Part shown: in pieces, positions 27,130 through 36,520 of the stretch
How positions within the stretch are numbered: the first letter of the stretch is position 1
Layout of the letters: every line of letters starts with the position of its first letter
Origin: Limosilactobacillus balticus
Lineage (GTDB): Bacteria > Bacillota > Bacilli > Lactobacillales > Lactobacillaceae
DNA: 64,000 nucleotides
Reading direction: 5' to 3'
Assembly (NCBI RefSeq): GCF_014145615.1
Contig: NZ_JACIVH010000041.1
Span: forward strand, 1 to 64,000
Translations under genes and position numbers: made by a program
Notes under the pieces: generated by a model
The model's database searches: none
Told to the model about the DNA's origin: nothing
Seen by the model: the letters and a program-made list of their open reading frames with translations, nothing else

Positions 27130-30100
27130 GTGGATTTTACGCCCTTAGATGTTAAGAGTAGTTACAGTTTGCTAAAAAGTCCCACCCGGATTACTGACCT
27201 AGTTACAACAGCCAAGGAACGAGGGTATAAGGCATTAGCGTTAACAGACGAAAATGTTTTATATGGGGCTGTCGAATTTTATAATGCAGCCAAGAAAGCA
27301 GGGCTTAAACCAATTCTCGGTTTGCAGCTGGTAGTTGCATTAAATGAGACGGATGGTACCAAGCTAGATTTGGTATTCCTAGCTAAGAATCAACGAGGGT
27401 ACCAGCATCTGATGGACCTATCGACGCTTCAGCAAACACGAAAAGATAAAAAAGTATCTTTAACGGTTGCGCAAATTAGTCCATTATTGGATGAGTTATT
27501 TATAATTATTCCTCCTCAAAGTACGGTTTTTAGTGTGCTTGCTCAGCCAACATCAATTTTAACAGAGCTTGCTAATCTGGGGGATGATGATAGCGTCTTG
27601 TTAGGAATTAATTCGCGATTAGATGACGTTCAAATAGATACCTTGCAGCAATTATCAAAACAGCTATCTTTACCATTAGTAGGAACGTCCCCAGTCGATT
27701 ATTTAAACGCTAATGATCTTTTTGCTAGTCGTGTTTTACAAGCAATTGATGCTGGAGTTGAGTTAAAAGATCCGACGATAGAAGCGGGGCGAAGAGGACA
27801 ACATTATCTCCATTCGAAAGAACAAGTTATCCAAGAATATAATGCAAAGGGGCTTAGTGCAGCCGCAAAAAAGACAGTTGAAGTGGCAACACTGTGTAAC
27901 GTTGAGCTTCAATTTAGGGCCCCGGTCCTTCCTCATTTTAAAAATCAAGCAGGGATATCATCTCAACAATATTTACGTTCTCTATGTATTCAAGGATTGA
28001 AAAAAAGGCGAGTTGCACCAGGAAAAACTATTCAACAGTACCAAGAACGTTTAGCGATGGAATTAAAAGTAATTCATGAAATGGGCTTTGATGATTATTT
28101 CCTAATTGTATGGGATGTAATGAATTTTGCTCACCAGCAAAAGATTACGACCGACCCTGGACGGGGATCAGCTGCTGGATCATTAGTTGCCTATGCTTTA
28201 GCAATTACAGAAGTCGATCCCTTACAATACGACTTACTATTTGAACGTTTTCTGAACCCTGAACGAGCTCAAATGCCAGATATTGATTTAGATATTCCAG
28301 ATAATCGACGTGATGAAGTTTTGCAATATGTACATCAAAAATATGGTCACCAACGAGTAGCTCAAATTATTACTTTTGGGACGTTAGCTGCTAAACAAGT
28401 CGTTCGCGATGTGAGTCGGGTCTTTAACTTACCCCGTTACGATATGCAAAGGTTAATCGATGCTTTGCCGCATGGCCTTCACGTGACACTCAAAGATGCA
28501 TTAAATGAGTCGCAACAATTAAAAAATCTTCTTGACGATAATCCAAAATTTCGTTTGCTGATTCAAGTCGCACAGCAATTAGAGGGGTTGCCACGCCATT
28601 ATTCAATTCATGCGGCAGGAATTGTCCTTTCTGAGCAGCCACTACATGAAATTGTGCCGTTACAAGATGGTAGTGATGGCTTGTTAATGACGCAGTTTGC
28701 CAAAGATACAGTAGAGGCGCTGGGGCTATTAAAAATGGATTTTTTGGGATTGAAAAACCTTTCAATCATGGATAATACCCTGCAGATGCTTCGGCAAGAA
28801 GACCCTAATTTTGATTTACAAAGAATTAACTTTAATGATCCGTTGACTCTCCAACTATTCCAGCGGGGCAAAACTGAAGGGATTTTTCAGTTTGAATCAA
28901 GTGGGATTAGAAATGTCTTGGTTAACCTTCACCCAACAAATTTTGAAGATATTGTGGCAGTGAATGCACTTTATCGTCCGGGCCCAATGGAAAATATTCC
29001 TCATTTTACCGCCCGTAAAGCTGGAAAAGAGAAAATTACTTATCCTGCCCCTTCCCTTGAAAAAATTCTGGGACCAACTTACGGTATTTTGGTCTATCAA
29101 GAGCAGGTAATGCAGCTGGCCTCAGTAATGGCTGGTTTTACCTTAGGAGAGGCGGATCTTTTACGCCGGGCAATGAGTAAGAAGAAAAAGACCACGATGG
29201 AAGATATGCGGACAAAATTCATTGCCGGTGCAACAGAACACGACTATTCGCCACAAGTTGCTCACCAGGTATTTGAATATATTGGTCGGTTTGCTAACTA
29301 TGGTTTCAATCGATCGCATGCGGTTGCTTATTCTATGATGGCATTTGAGATGGCATATTTGAAAGTTCATTATCCTGCAGCTTTCTTTACTGCCCTAATG
29401 AATGCAGAAACTAATATTGAGAAATTGAAGCGTCATGTGGGGGATGCAAAGCAATTTGGCGTTAAAATTAGCGGCCCGCGAATTAATATAAGTGAAAGTA
29501 GCTTTTTATTACATGATGGAATAGTTTACTTTGGCTTTTCTGCTATTAAAGGAGTACGTCGTGATTTTGTCGCCGCAATTCTTGAAGAACGGCAGGAAAA
29601 TGGCAAGTTTATAGATCTTCGTAATTTTATTGCCCGTATTCCAGAACGTTGGCAAAAACAAGAATTAATCGAACCGTTAATCTATAGTGGGGCCTTTGAT
29701 AATATGGGATATAACCGGGCAGAGATGATTAATGCCCTTCCTAAATTAATTTCTGGGATTGAGTTATTTGCCGGTTTTGCTAATTTTGACGATCCAGCGC
29801 TTCAAACGGCAATTGATCAACGAAATGAATTTCCTCTATTGACCCGTTTAACTAAGGAGAATGAATACTTAGGAGTGTATCTTTCAGGACACCCGGTTAC
29901 TCAATATTACCAATTAGGACAGCAGCTTCATGTAACTAAAATTGATGAGTTATATCCGAATTCGGAAGCGACAATAATTGTCCTTACAAATCACGTTAAG
30001 ACTATTTATACTAAACGTGAACATCGGGAAATGGCCTTTGTTAATGGAACAGATGAGACCGGAGCAGTTGATATTACCGTCTTTCCAAAACAATATCAGC

Positions 30101-30477
30101 AGTTTAGGGAGCAACTAGAAACAAATAAGATATTGGTTGTCAGAGGCCGTGTAGAGTATCGAGAGGGACGCGGCCTACAACTAGTTGCTAATCAATTGCA
30201 GGATGTTAAAAAAGTTCAACAGGATCGCCCTAATCAACGGTGGGTTTTGCGAATCTTACCGCCGTTAGATACTGAGATGGTGCATCGAGAGTTAAATAGT
30301 ATTTTTAATGAATACCATGGTTCAATTCCTGTCCTGTTATTTTATCCAGCAAACGATAAGAAGATTCTGCTTGAACGGCAACGGTGGTTAAAAAATTCTC
30401 AGAAAGTAAAAAAAGCGCTTATCGCAGTTCTTGGCCAAGAAAACGTTGTCTTACAACAGCTAAATAGTAATCATTAA
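27130..30477 (+). CDS. dnaE: DNA polymerase III alpha subunit DnaE
   Basis: A 1115-residue C-family polymerase. The N-terminal PHP domain (about 1-270) is recognisable (VKSSYSLLKS, ALALTDENVLYG), but the usual His metal ligands are missing. The palm has PDIDLDIPDNRRDEV (about 385-399), with the acidic catalytic residues intact, and the finger/helix-hairpin-helix regions follow. A C-terminal OB-fold is present from about 985 on. The start is GTG at 27130 behind GAGAGG. In Firmicutes DnaE works beside PolC, mainly in primer extension on the lagging strand. Confidence 0.96.
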   Translation: MDFTPLDVKSSYSLLKSPTRITDLVTTAKERGYKALALTDENVLYGAVEFYNAAKKAGLKPILGLQLVVALNETDGTKLDLVFLAKNQRGYQHLMDLSTLQQTRKDKKVSLTVAQISPLLDELFIIIPPQSTVFSVLAQPTSILTELANLGDDDSVLLGINSRLDDVQIDTLQQLSKQLSLPLVGTSPVDYLNANDLFASRVLQAIDAGVELKDPTIEAGRRGQHYLHSKEQVIQEYNAKGLSAAAKKTVEVATLCNVELQFRAPVLPHFKNQAGISSQQYLRSLCIQGLKKRRVAPGKTIQQYQERLAMELKVIHEMGFDDYFLIVWDVMNFAHQQKITTDPGRGSAAGSLVAYALAITEVDPLQYDLLFERFLNPERAQMPDIDLDIPDNRRDEVLQYVHQKYGHQRVAQIITFGTLAAKQVVRDVSRVFNLPRYDMQRLIDALPHGLHVTLKDALNESQQLKNLLDDNPKFRLLIQVAQQLEGLPRHYSIHAAGIVLSEQPLHEIVPLQDGSDGLLMTQFAKDTVEALGLLKMDFLGLKNLSIMDNTLQMLRQEDPNFDLQRINFNDPLTLQLFQRGKTEGIFQFESSGIRNVLVNLHPTNFEDIVAVNALYRPGPMENIPHFTARKAGKEKITYPAPSLEKILGPTYGILVYQEQVMQLASVMAGFTLGEADLLRRAMSKKKKTTMEDMRTKFIAGATEHDYSPQVAHQVFEYIGRFANYGFNRSHAVAYSMMAFEMAYLKVHYPAAFFTALMNAETNIEKLKRHVGDAKQFGVKISGPRINISESSFLLHDGIVYFGFSAIKGVRRDFVAAILEERQENGKFIDLRNFIARIPERWQKQELIEPLIYSGAFDNMGYNRAEMINALPKLISGIELFAGFANFDDPALQTAIDQRNEFPLLTRLTKENEYLGVYLSGHPVTQYYQLGQQLHVTKIDELYPNSEATIIVLTNHVKTIYTKREHREMAFVNGTDETGAVDITVFPKQYQQFREQLETNKILVVRGRVEYREGRGLQLVANQLQDVKKVQQDRPNQRWVLRILPPLDTEMVHRELNSIFNEYHGSIPVLLFYPANDKKILLERQRWLKNSQKVKKALIAVLGQENVVLQQLNSNH

Positions 30478-30523
30478 AAGACGTAAAATTAAATAACGGT
30501 TAGAGAAAATAACTAATTTTAGA

Positions 30524-30590
30524 ATGATAGCGCTTTTTTAAAACCTTTTGCATAAAAAATAAAGACACGTTATTTGAAAAGTGCTATCAT
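30524..30590. promoter_or_regulatory. Inverted repeat upstream of pyk (paired cre-like sites)
   Basis: ATGATAGCGCTTTT (30524-30537) is complementary to AAAAGTGCTATCAT (30577-30590) with one G-T mismatch, 39 nt apart. Each arm resembles a CcpA cre half (TGATAGCGCT). TTGCAT (30548-30553), 17 nt, TATTTG (30571-30576) is a possible promoter inside it. Part of the 184-nt gap between dnaE and pyk. Confidence 0.45.
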
Positions 30591-30662
30591 AACAGTGTGC
30601 AAATGAGGCATACAATTACAGGTTGTGATTGATGCTATAGATGCAAAAGGAGAGATTCATTT

Positions 30663-32084
30663 ATGAAGAAAACCAAGATTGTAAGTACACTTGGTCCTGC
30701 AAGTACTGATGTTGATACGATCGTTAAGTTGATCAATGCGGGAGCTAACATTTTCCGTTTCAACTTCTCACACGGTGACCACCCAGAACACTTGGGTCGA
30801 ATCGAAAACGTACACAAGGCTGAAGAAATTACTGGCAAGCACGTTGGTCTTATGCTTGATACTAAGGGTGCCGAAATTCGGACTACTGTTCAAAAAGAAG
30901 GTAAGATCAACTTTGAAATTGGCGACAAGGTTCGCATTTCAATGGATCCTTCAATTGAAGGTACTCATGACAAGATTGCTGTTACCTACCCAGGCTTATA
31001 CGATGATACTCATGTTGGTGGCCATGTCCTTTTTGATGATGGTTTAATTGACATGGTTATTGATGAAAAAGACGATGCAAACAAAGAACTTGTATGTCAC
31101 GTCTTAAACCATGGTGTTCTTGGTTCTCGGAAGGGTGTTAACGCCCCTGGTGTATCAATCAACTTACCAGGTATTACTGAAAAGGACAGTAGCGATATTC
31201 GTTTTGGTTTGGAAAACAAGATTAACTACATTGCTGCATCCTTCGTTCGTAAGGCTCAAGATGTTCTTGACATTCGCGAATTACTTAAGGAAAAGAACAT
31301 GGAAGACGTTCAAATTTTCCCTAAGATTGAATCTCAAGAAGGTATCGACAACTTTGAAGAAATTATTGCTGTTTCTGATGGTTTAATGGTACCTCGTGGT
31401 GACATGGGTGTTGAAATTCCTGCTCAAAATGTGCCAATTGTTCAAAAGCACATGATCAAGCGTTGTAACGAATTAGGTAAGCCAGTTATTACTGCTACTC
31501 AAATGCTTGACTCAATGCAAGAAAATCCACGTCCAACTCGTGCCGAAGTATCAGACGTTGCTAACGCCGTATTTGATGGTACTGATGCTACTATGCTTTC
31601 TGGTGAAAGTGCTAACGGTGACTACCCAGTTGAATCTGTTGCAATGATGAACGATATTGATATCAAGGCTGAAAACCACCTTTGGGAATTCGGTACTGAA
31701 AAGTTCGATTGGGATAAGTCTGACGTTACTGAAACTATTGGTTCTGCTGTTGCTAACGCAGCTAAGGACTTAGATATTCACACAATTGTTGCTTACACTG
31801 CTTCAGGCTACACTGCTAAGATGATTTCTAAGTACCGTCCTAATGCTGATATCGTTGCATTAACTCCAAACGAACGTGTAGAACGTGGACTTATGATCAA
31901 CTGGGGTGTTCAACCATACGTTGTTGATGAAATGAAGAACACTGATACAATGTTCGACTTAGCTGCTAAGAAGGCTGTTGAACTTGGCTTTGCTAAGAAG
32001 GGCGACAAGATCATCATCGTTGCTGGTGTTCCTTTAGGTGTACCAGGTGCAACTAACATGATGCGTGTTAAGACTATCGACTAA
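30663..32084 (+). CDS. pyk: Pyruvate kinase
   Basis: A 473-residue glycolytic enzyme that converts phosphoenolpyruvate and ADP to pyruvate and ATP. It has MKKTKIVSTLGPAS at the N-terminus, the active-site region FPKIESQEGIDNF (near 220), GLMVPRGDMGVEIP and TATQMLDSM. It ends after the allosteric C domain and lacks the extra C-terminal PEP-utiliser-like domain found in many bacillar and lactobacillar Pyk proteins of about 585 residues. pfkA, often directly upstream in Firmicutes, is absent. Codon use looks strongly biased, as in highly expressed genes. Confidence 0.97.
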   Translation: MKKTKIVSTLGPASTDVDTIVKLINAGANIFRFNFSHGDHPEHLGRIENVHKAEEITGKHVGLMLDTKGAEIRTTVQKEGKINFEIGDKVRISMDPSIEGTHDKIAVTYPGLYDDTHVGGHVLFDDGLIDMVIDEKDDANKELVCHVLNHGVLGSRKGVNAPGVSINLPGITEKDSSDIRFGLENKINYIAASFVRKAQDVLDIRELLKEKNMEDVQIFPKIESQEGIDNFEEIIAVSDGLMVPRGDMGVEIPAQNVPIVQKHMIKRCNELGKPVITATQMLDSMQENPRPTRAEVSDVANAVFDGTDATMLSGESANGDYPVESVAMMNDIDIKAENHLWEFGTEKFDWDKSDVTETIGSAVANAAKDLDIHTIVAYTASGYTAKMISKYRPNADIVALTPNERVERGLMINWGVQPYVVDEMKNTDTMFDLAAKKAVELGFAKKGDKIIIVAGVPLGVPGATNMMRVKTID

Positions 32085-32105
32085 TATTTTATAATATTGT
32101 CTACA

Positions 32106-32139
32106 AAAAGATCGGTCATTAGTAACCGGTCTTTTTTTT
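32106..32139 (+). terminator. Terminator after pyk
   Basis: Stem 32106-32116 with 32125-32135 (AAAAGATCGGT / ACCGGTCTTTT), 8-nt loop, T-run to 32139. Confidence 0.88.
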
Positions 32140-32226
32140 ATACCAATGATAATCATTGATCTTACTAGCAAAATAAGCCTTTACCGTGTAAAATCGATAT
32201 AGAATAAAAAAGGATAAGTGATAAAA

Positions 32227-33108
32227 ATGAATTCAGCATTAGGAAAAGTTGTTACAGCGGTAATGATTGATGAAAATGATACCGATTATTTTGTTCAACC
32301 AGATCGTAATGGACAAACGTATCGATTACCGAAAAATGAAAGTCCCCAAGAATTACATATTGGTGGACAAGTCCGAGGTTTTGTTTACGAGAATGAGGAC
32401 CATCAACTACAGATGACCTGTGAACATATCCCAACGATCCAGATTGACCATTATGATTATGGTACAGTAGTTAATGTGCGTCGTGATCTAGGAGTTTTTG
32501 TTGATATTGGTCTCCCCAATAAGGATATTGTTGTCTCTTTAGATGACTTACCAAGCTTAAAACACTTATGGCCACAACCAGGCGACCGTTTATTAATGGC
32601 GCTTCAAGTTGATGATAAGAACCGTTTATGGGGTAAACTAGCGGATGATCAAATCTATCAAACTATTTCAGCAGCTCCAGATAAACGATTGCTCAACCAT
32701 GATACTTATGCCACAGTTTACCGTCTCAAGATGAGTGGAACCTTTGTGATTACTGATGACTATCGTTTAGGATTTATCCATCCAAGTGAACGAGACCAAG
32801 AACCGCGATTAGGTCAACGGGTTAAAGCGCGGGTTATTGGGATTTCATCACATGGTAGTCTTAATCTTTCTCTTAAGCCTCGTGCCTACCAAGCTATTGG
32901 TGAAGATGCACAAATGATTTTGACAATGTTAGAACATGATATAAATCATCGCTTGCCATATACTGATAAGACGGACCCATCAATCATCCGTGACGTCTTT
33001 GGAATAAGCAAGGGGCAGTTTAAGCGTGCTATTGGCCATTTGCTTAAAGAAAAATTAGTAAAACAAGAAAATGGTCAATTAATTTTAGTAAAAGAGAATC
33101 AAGATTAA
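32227..33108 (+). CDS. cvfB: S1-like RNA-binding protein CvfB
   Basis: A 293-residue protein of the CvfB/YitL family with tandem S1-type OB folds. Clear S1 signatures are DYGTVVNVRRDLGVFVDIGL (in the second unit) and YRLGFIHPSERDQEPRLGQ. A winged-helix C-terminus (FGISKGQFKRAIGHLLKEKLV) follows. Homologues affect virulence or haemolysin expression in staphylococci, probably through RNA. A GTG at 32218 is an alternative start; AAAAGGA is too close to GTG and somewhat far from ATG, so the choice is uncertain. It overlaps xerD by 1 nt. Confidence 0.88.
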   Translation: MNSALGKVVTAVMIDENDTDYFVQPDRNGQTYRLPKNESPQELHIGGQVRGFVYENEDHQLQMTCEHIPTIQIDHYDYGTVVNVRRDLGVFVDIGLPNKDIVVSLDDLPSLKHLWPQPGDRLLMALQVDDKNRLWGKLADDQIYQTISAAPDKRLLNHDTYATVYRLKMSGTFVITDDYRLGFIHPSERDQEPRLGQRVKARVIGISSHGSLNLSLKPRAYQAIGEDAQMILTMLEHDINHRLPYTDKTDPSIIRDVFGISKGQFKRAIGHLLKEKLVKQENGQLILVKENQD

Positions 33109-34001
33109 TGAATAATGAAGTGGCTGCGTTTTTAGCTTTTTTGAAAGATGAACGACAATTAAGTGATAATACCTTGATGAGTTATCAACGTGACTTGGAA
33201 CAAACGGTAACTTATTTAGAAGATCGCGGAATTGCTGATTGGCAACAGGTGGATCACTATTTGCTAATTGACCTTCTTAATAGTCTTCGTCAGCAGGGAA
33301 AAGCTAATTCAACAATTAACCGTGTAATTTCAAGTTTACGGCAATTTTATAAATATATGATCCGTCACCGTAACCTAACCATGAATCCAATGGAAATGAT
33401 TGATCACCAGTATACTTTCAACCAACCACCTGTACCGGTAATTTTAACTGAAAAAGAAATTGAACAACTGCTGGCAGTTCCTGATGTTTCAACCCCAATT
33501 GGTCTTCGCGATCGAGCGTTATTAGAGATTATGGATGCAACGGGAATGAGGGTTAGTGAAGTAATTGCCTTAGATCTGACAGCACTTCATCTCGACGTTA
33601 AGCTTTTACAACTAACAGGAAAGAATGAACGCGAACGGATGATTCCCTTAAGTCAACCAGCAGTTAAATGGCTTACCGACTACCTAGGTCATGGTCGACC
33701 ACGTTTGCTCAGAGATGATCACGAAACGCGGGTGTTCTTAAATGCCCATGGTTATCCTTTAACGCGGCAAGGAATTTGGAAAAAAATGAAAGAGTGGGTT
33801 GGTGAGGCTAAAATCAAAAAAGAGGTTACTCCACAAACCATGCGTTATTCTTTTGCTGTTCATTTAATAGAAAATGGCGCCGATGTTCAATTAATTCAAG
33901 AAATTCTTGGCTATAACGCGATGAAGGCTCTCCAACCATATTTACAGGTATCGCCGCAACAGTTATCTGCTAACTATATGAAATATCATCCTCGCGCATA
34001 G
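33108..34001 (+). CDS. xerD: XerD-like tyrosine recombinase with altered active site
   Basis: A 297-residue tyrosine recombinase with an N-terminal SAM-like core-binding domain (about 1-85) and a catalytic domain. Catalytic Arg (ATGMRVSEV, about 145), Lys (TGKNERER), the second Arg (TPQTMRYSF) and the nucleophile Tyr (LQPYLQV) are present. The two His positions are changed: HxxR reads QTMR, and LGH reads LGY. Genomic position (cvfB-xerD-ribT-scpAB) matches Firmicute xerD. Chromosome dimer resolution is the family role, but the His losses leave activity in doubt. Confidence 0.88.
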   Translation: MNNEVAAFLAFLKDERQLSDNTLMSYQRDLEQTVTYLEDRGIADWQQVDHYLLIDLLNSLRQQGKANSTINRVISSLRQFYKYMIRHRNLTMNPMEMIDHQYTFNQPPVPVILTEKEIEQLLAVPDVSTPIGLRDRALLEIMDATGMRVSEVIALDLTALHLDVKLLQLTGKNERERMIPLSQPAVKWLTDYLGHGRPRLLRDDHETRVFLNAHGYPLTRQGIWKKMKEWVGEAKIKKEVTPQTMRYSFAVHLIENGADVQLIQEILGYNAMKALQPYLQVSPQQLSANYMKYHPRA

Positions 34002-34015
34002 AAAGGAAAAATACG

Positions 34016-34372
34016 ATGTTAGTTCGTTATCGAAAAGATTACCAAAAAATCGCCCTTGGTTTATTATCCTTAGTAAAAGACCTTCGAAAAGATAATCGCT
34101 TTATGGAAGAGATGGACTGGGCACTTGCTAATGATTGGCCAATCTTTTTGTGGAAAGACATGGATGATAGCCACTTTATTGGAATTGTGATTCTAGAAAT
34201 AGGGGATTGTTACGTGCTGGTTCGTCGCTTATCGTTTACGCCAAGCGAACGATCTGGACATAATATTTTTTCTTTATTAGATGGCGTTCACGACCAATAT
34301 CCCCATAAACGCCTTATGGGAACCTTAGCAACCCAACCAATAATTAGCATGTGGGAGAGAAATAATGAATAA
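34016..34372 (+). CDS. RibT-like acetyltransferase-fold protein
   Basis: A 118-residue GNAT-like protein of the RibT family, historically linked to riboflavin operons, with no settled substrate. MLVRYRKDYQKIALGLLSLVKD and the C-terminal YPHKRLMGTLATQPIISMWE resemble RibT. In Firmicutes this gene lies next to scpA. ATG at 34016 follows AAAGGAAAAA. It overlaps scpA by 8 bp. Confidence 0.78.
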   Translation: MLVRYRKDYQKIALGLLSLVKDLRKDNRFMEEMDWALANDWPIFLWKDMDDSHFIGIVILEIGDCYVLVRRLSFTPSERSGHNIFSLLDGVHDQYPHKRLMGTLATQPIISMWERNNE

Positions 34373-35156
34373 GCAAGTGCAAGCACAAAATCCATTTCAG
34401 CCAGTTATAAAGGTTCACGACTTTGAAGGGCCACTAGATTTATTGCTTCATTTAATAAAGCAATCTGAAATGGACATTTATGATATTCAGATTTCACAAA
34501 TAACTAGCCAATACCTAGACTACCTTCACCAGATGCAAAGTCACCAGTTAGAAGTGGCGGGTGAATATTTTGTGATGGCTGCCACTCTGATGGACATTAA
34601 AAGCCAAATGCTATTACCTTCGCCGCCAATATTGGATGATGAGTTAGAAGTAGAAGAGATTGATCCCCGACAAGAATTGGTGGAACAGCTTTTGGAATAC
34701 CAGCGTTATAAAAAAGCGGCAGACCGGTTAAAAGATAAAGAAAATCTACGACAACAGGAGTATACGCGGCCAGCAATGCAAGTTCCGCGTGAAATGGTGA
34801 AATCTCATGTGGAGCCAGGCATCGAGATAACGGATTTGCAAGAAGCCTTTGCAACAGTTCTTCGCCGCCACCAATTAGCTACTCCATTAGTTGAAACCGT
34901 TGCAGCTGAAAAAGTAAGCGTTGGCCAACAAATGAAGCACGTGATTGAAATTCTTCATGATGGGCCGGTTAGGTTTGAAGACTTGTTTGAAGATTTACAT
35001 ACTCGCGATGGCTTAGTTACAACTTTTTTAGCAATTCTTGAACTAGCAAAGCATCAAGCAATTGTTATTAACCAAGGTGACTTGTTTGAACCAATAATTT
35101 TAGCGGAGGGACCTAAGAGTGACGAATACAAAACTAACCAACCAAGCGCAGATTGA
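34365..35156 (+). CDS. scpA: Segregation and condensation protein A
   Basis: A 263-residue kleisin subunit of the SMC-ScpAB condensin, needed for chromosome compaction and segregation. The N-terminal SMC-binding segment FEGPLDLLLHLIKQSEMDIYDI (FEGPLDLLLHLI near 19-30) is diagnostic, and a winged-helix C-terminus follows. It overlaps ribT by 8 bp and scpB by 38 bp. Confidence 0.96.
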   Translation: MNKQVQAQNPFQPVIKVHDFEGPLDLLLHLIKQSEMDIYDIQISQITSQYLDYLHQMQSHQLEVAGEYFVMAATLMDIKSQMLLPSPPILDDELEVEEIDPRQELVEQLLEYQRYKKAADRLKDKENLRQQEYTRPAMQVPREMVKSHVEPGIEITDLQEAFATVLRRHQLATPLVETVAAEKVSVGQQMKHVIEILHDGPVRFEDLFEDLHTRDGLVTTFLAILELAKHQAIVINQGDLFEPIILAEGPKSDEYKTNQPSAD

Positions 35157-35724
35157 AGGATTACTTTTTATTAGTGGGGATGAAGGAATTACCCTGGGTG
35201 ATTTAGCGAAAATTTCTGGTTTTATGAAGCCAGCTGTTCTAGCAATATTACAAGATCTAAAAAAGAAGTATGAAGATGATCCCGCGTCTGCTTTTATCTT
35301 ACTCGAAAGTGATCAGACTTATCGTTTGGCAACCAAACCCCAGTTAGCAGAGGTCATTAAACATTATTTTGAAGTCCCATTAACGGTGCCATTGACTAAA
35401 GCATTACTGGAAGTGTTGGCCATTGTTGCTTATCGACAACCAATTACGCGACTAGAAATTGACGATATTCGGGGAGTGCAAAGTTCAGGATCATTACAAA
35501 AATTAATGGTTCGTGGTTTAGTTGACACTCATGGACGCTTGGATGCACCTGGCCGTCCATTTTTATATTCAACAACCCCGGCTTTTTTAAATTATTTTGG
35601 GTTAAGCGATTTAGATGAACTTCCACCGTTACCTGATCAAGATGAATTAGAAATGAGCAATATTAATGGAGATATTTTCCTCGAAGCATTGCAAGCGCGA
35701 GAAGAACGAAAGGACGATAATTAA
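35119..35724 (+). CDS. scpB: Segregation and condensation protein B
   Basis: A 201-residue dimeric winged-helix partner of ScpA in the SMC complex. Family motifs are QIEGLLFISGDEGI (about 9-22) and EVLAIVAYRQPITRLEIDDIRGV (YRQPITRLEIDDIRGV near 105). The start is GTG at 35119 with GGAGG 9 nt upstream, inside the last codons of scpA. It shares 1 nt with rluB (TAATG). Confidence 0.95.
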   Translation: MTNTKLTNQAQIEGLLFISGDEGITLGDLAKISGFMKPAVLAILQDLKKKYEDDPASAFILLESDQTYRLATKPQLAEVIKHYFEVPLTVPLTKALLEVLAIVAYRQPITRLEIDDIRGVQSSGSLQKLMVRGLVDTHGRLDAPGRPFLYSTTPAFLNYFGLSDLDELPPLPDQDELEMSNINGDIFLEALQAREERKDDN

Positions 35725-36437
35725 TGGAACGATTACAAAAGGCAATGGCAGAAGCAGGAGTAGCTTCGCGTCGGGCATCGGAAAAACTTATCCTTCAGGG
35801 AAAAGTTGCAGTTAATGGCAAGATTGTGACTGAACTTGGCACTAAAGTTGGCGTTCACGATGAAATTGTAGTAAATGGCGTTCCAATTCATCATGAACAA
35901 CACGTTTACTACTTACTAAATAAACCGCGGGGAGTTATCTCAAGTGCTCATGATGATAAGGGACGGCGAACAGTCGTTGATATTATTCATGATGCTGATA
36001 TTGATGAACGCATTTATCCAGTTGGCCGCTTAGACTATGACACAACAGGAATTCTTCTCCTAACAAATGATGGCGCTTTAGCAAATAAACTGATGCACCC
36101 TAAATATGAAGTTGAAAAAACTTACATTGCTAAGGTTGAAGGGATCGTCAAAAATGATGAATTGAAACAATTGCGTTTAGGGGTAGTTATTGATGGGCGA
36201 AAGACAAAGCCGGCTAAATCGAAACTCTTGAATGTTGACCGTGCCAAGAAGACAAGTCTTGTTCAATTAACAATTCATGAGGGACGAAACCACCAAGTTA
36301 AGAATATGTTTAAAGCAGTGGGACATCCAGTGACTAAACTTCATCGTGAAACATATGGGCCATTGAATTTATATGGCCTTCAACCAGGGGAATTTCGTGC
36401 ATTAAAGCCTGAAGAAGTGCAGTTGCTAAAGAAGTAA
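35724..36437 (+). CDS. rluB: Ribosomal large-subunit pseudouridine synthase RluB
   Basis: A 237-residue pseudouridine synthase of the RsuA/RluB family that modifies 23S rRNA. The N-terminal S4 domain (MERLQKAMAEAGVASRRASE) is followed by the catalytic motif VGRLDYDTTGILLLTNDG with its Asp near 105. Conserved position behind scpAB supports RluB. A weak AT-rich inverted repeat (TAAAATTGAA 36435-36444 / 36476-36485) follows the stop, with no clear T-run. Confidence 0.94.
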   Translation: MERLQKAMAEAGVASRRASEKLILQGKVAVNGKIVTELGTKVGVHDEIVVNGVPIHHEQHVYYLLNKPRGVISSAHDDKGRRTVVDIIHDADIDERIYPVGRLDYDTTGILLLTNDGALANKLMHPKYEVEKTYIAKVEGIVKNDELKQLRLGVVIDGRKTKPAKSKLLNVDRAKKTSLVQLTIHEGRNHQVKNMFKAVGHPVTKLHRETYGPLNLYGLQPGEFRALKPEEVQLLKK

Positions 36438-36520
36438 AATTGAACTTGTGAAATAATCCGAAGGGCAAAAAATTATTCAATTTTACGAAAGGACACGGCA
36501 AAAGAGCCAAGCTATAAACG

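Noticed and set aside
36435-36485. AT-rich inverted repeat after rluB as a terminator
   Set aside because: Ten AT-rich pairs with a loop of over 30 nt and no T-run; probably chance in AT-rich DNA.
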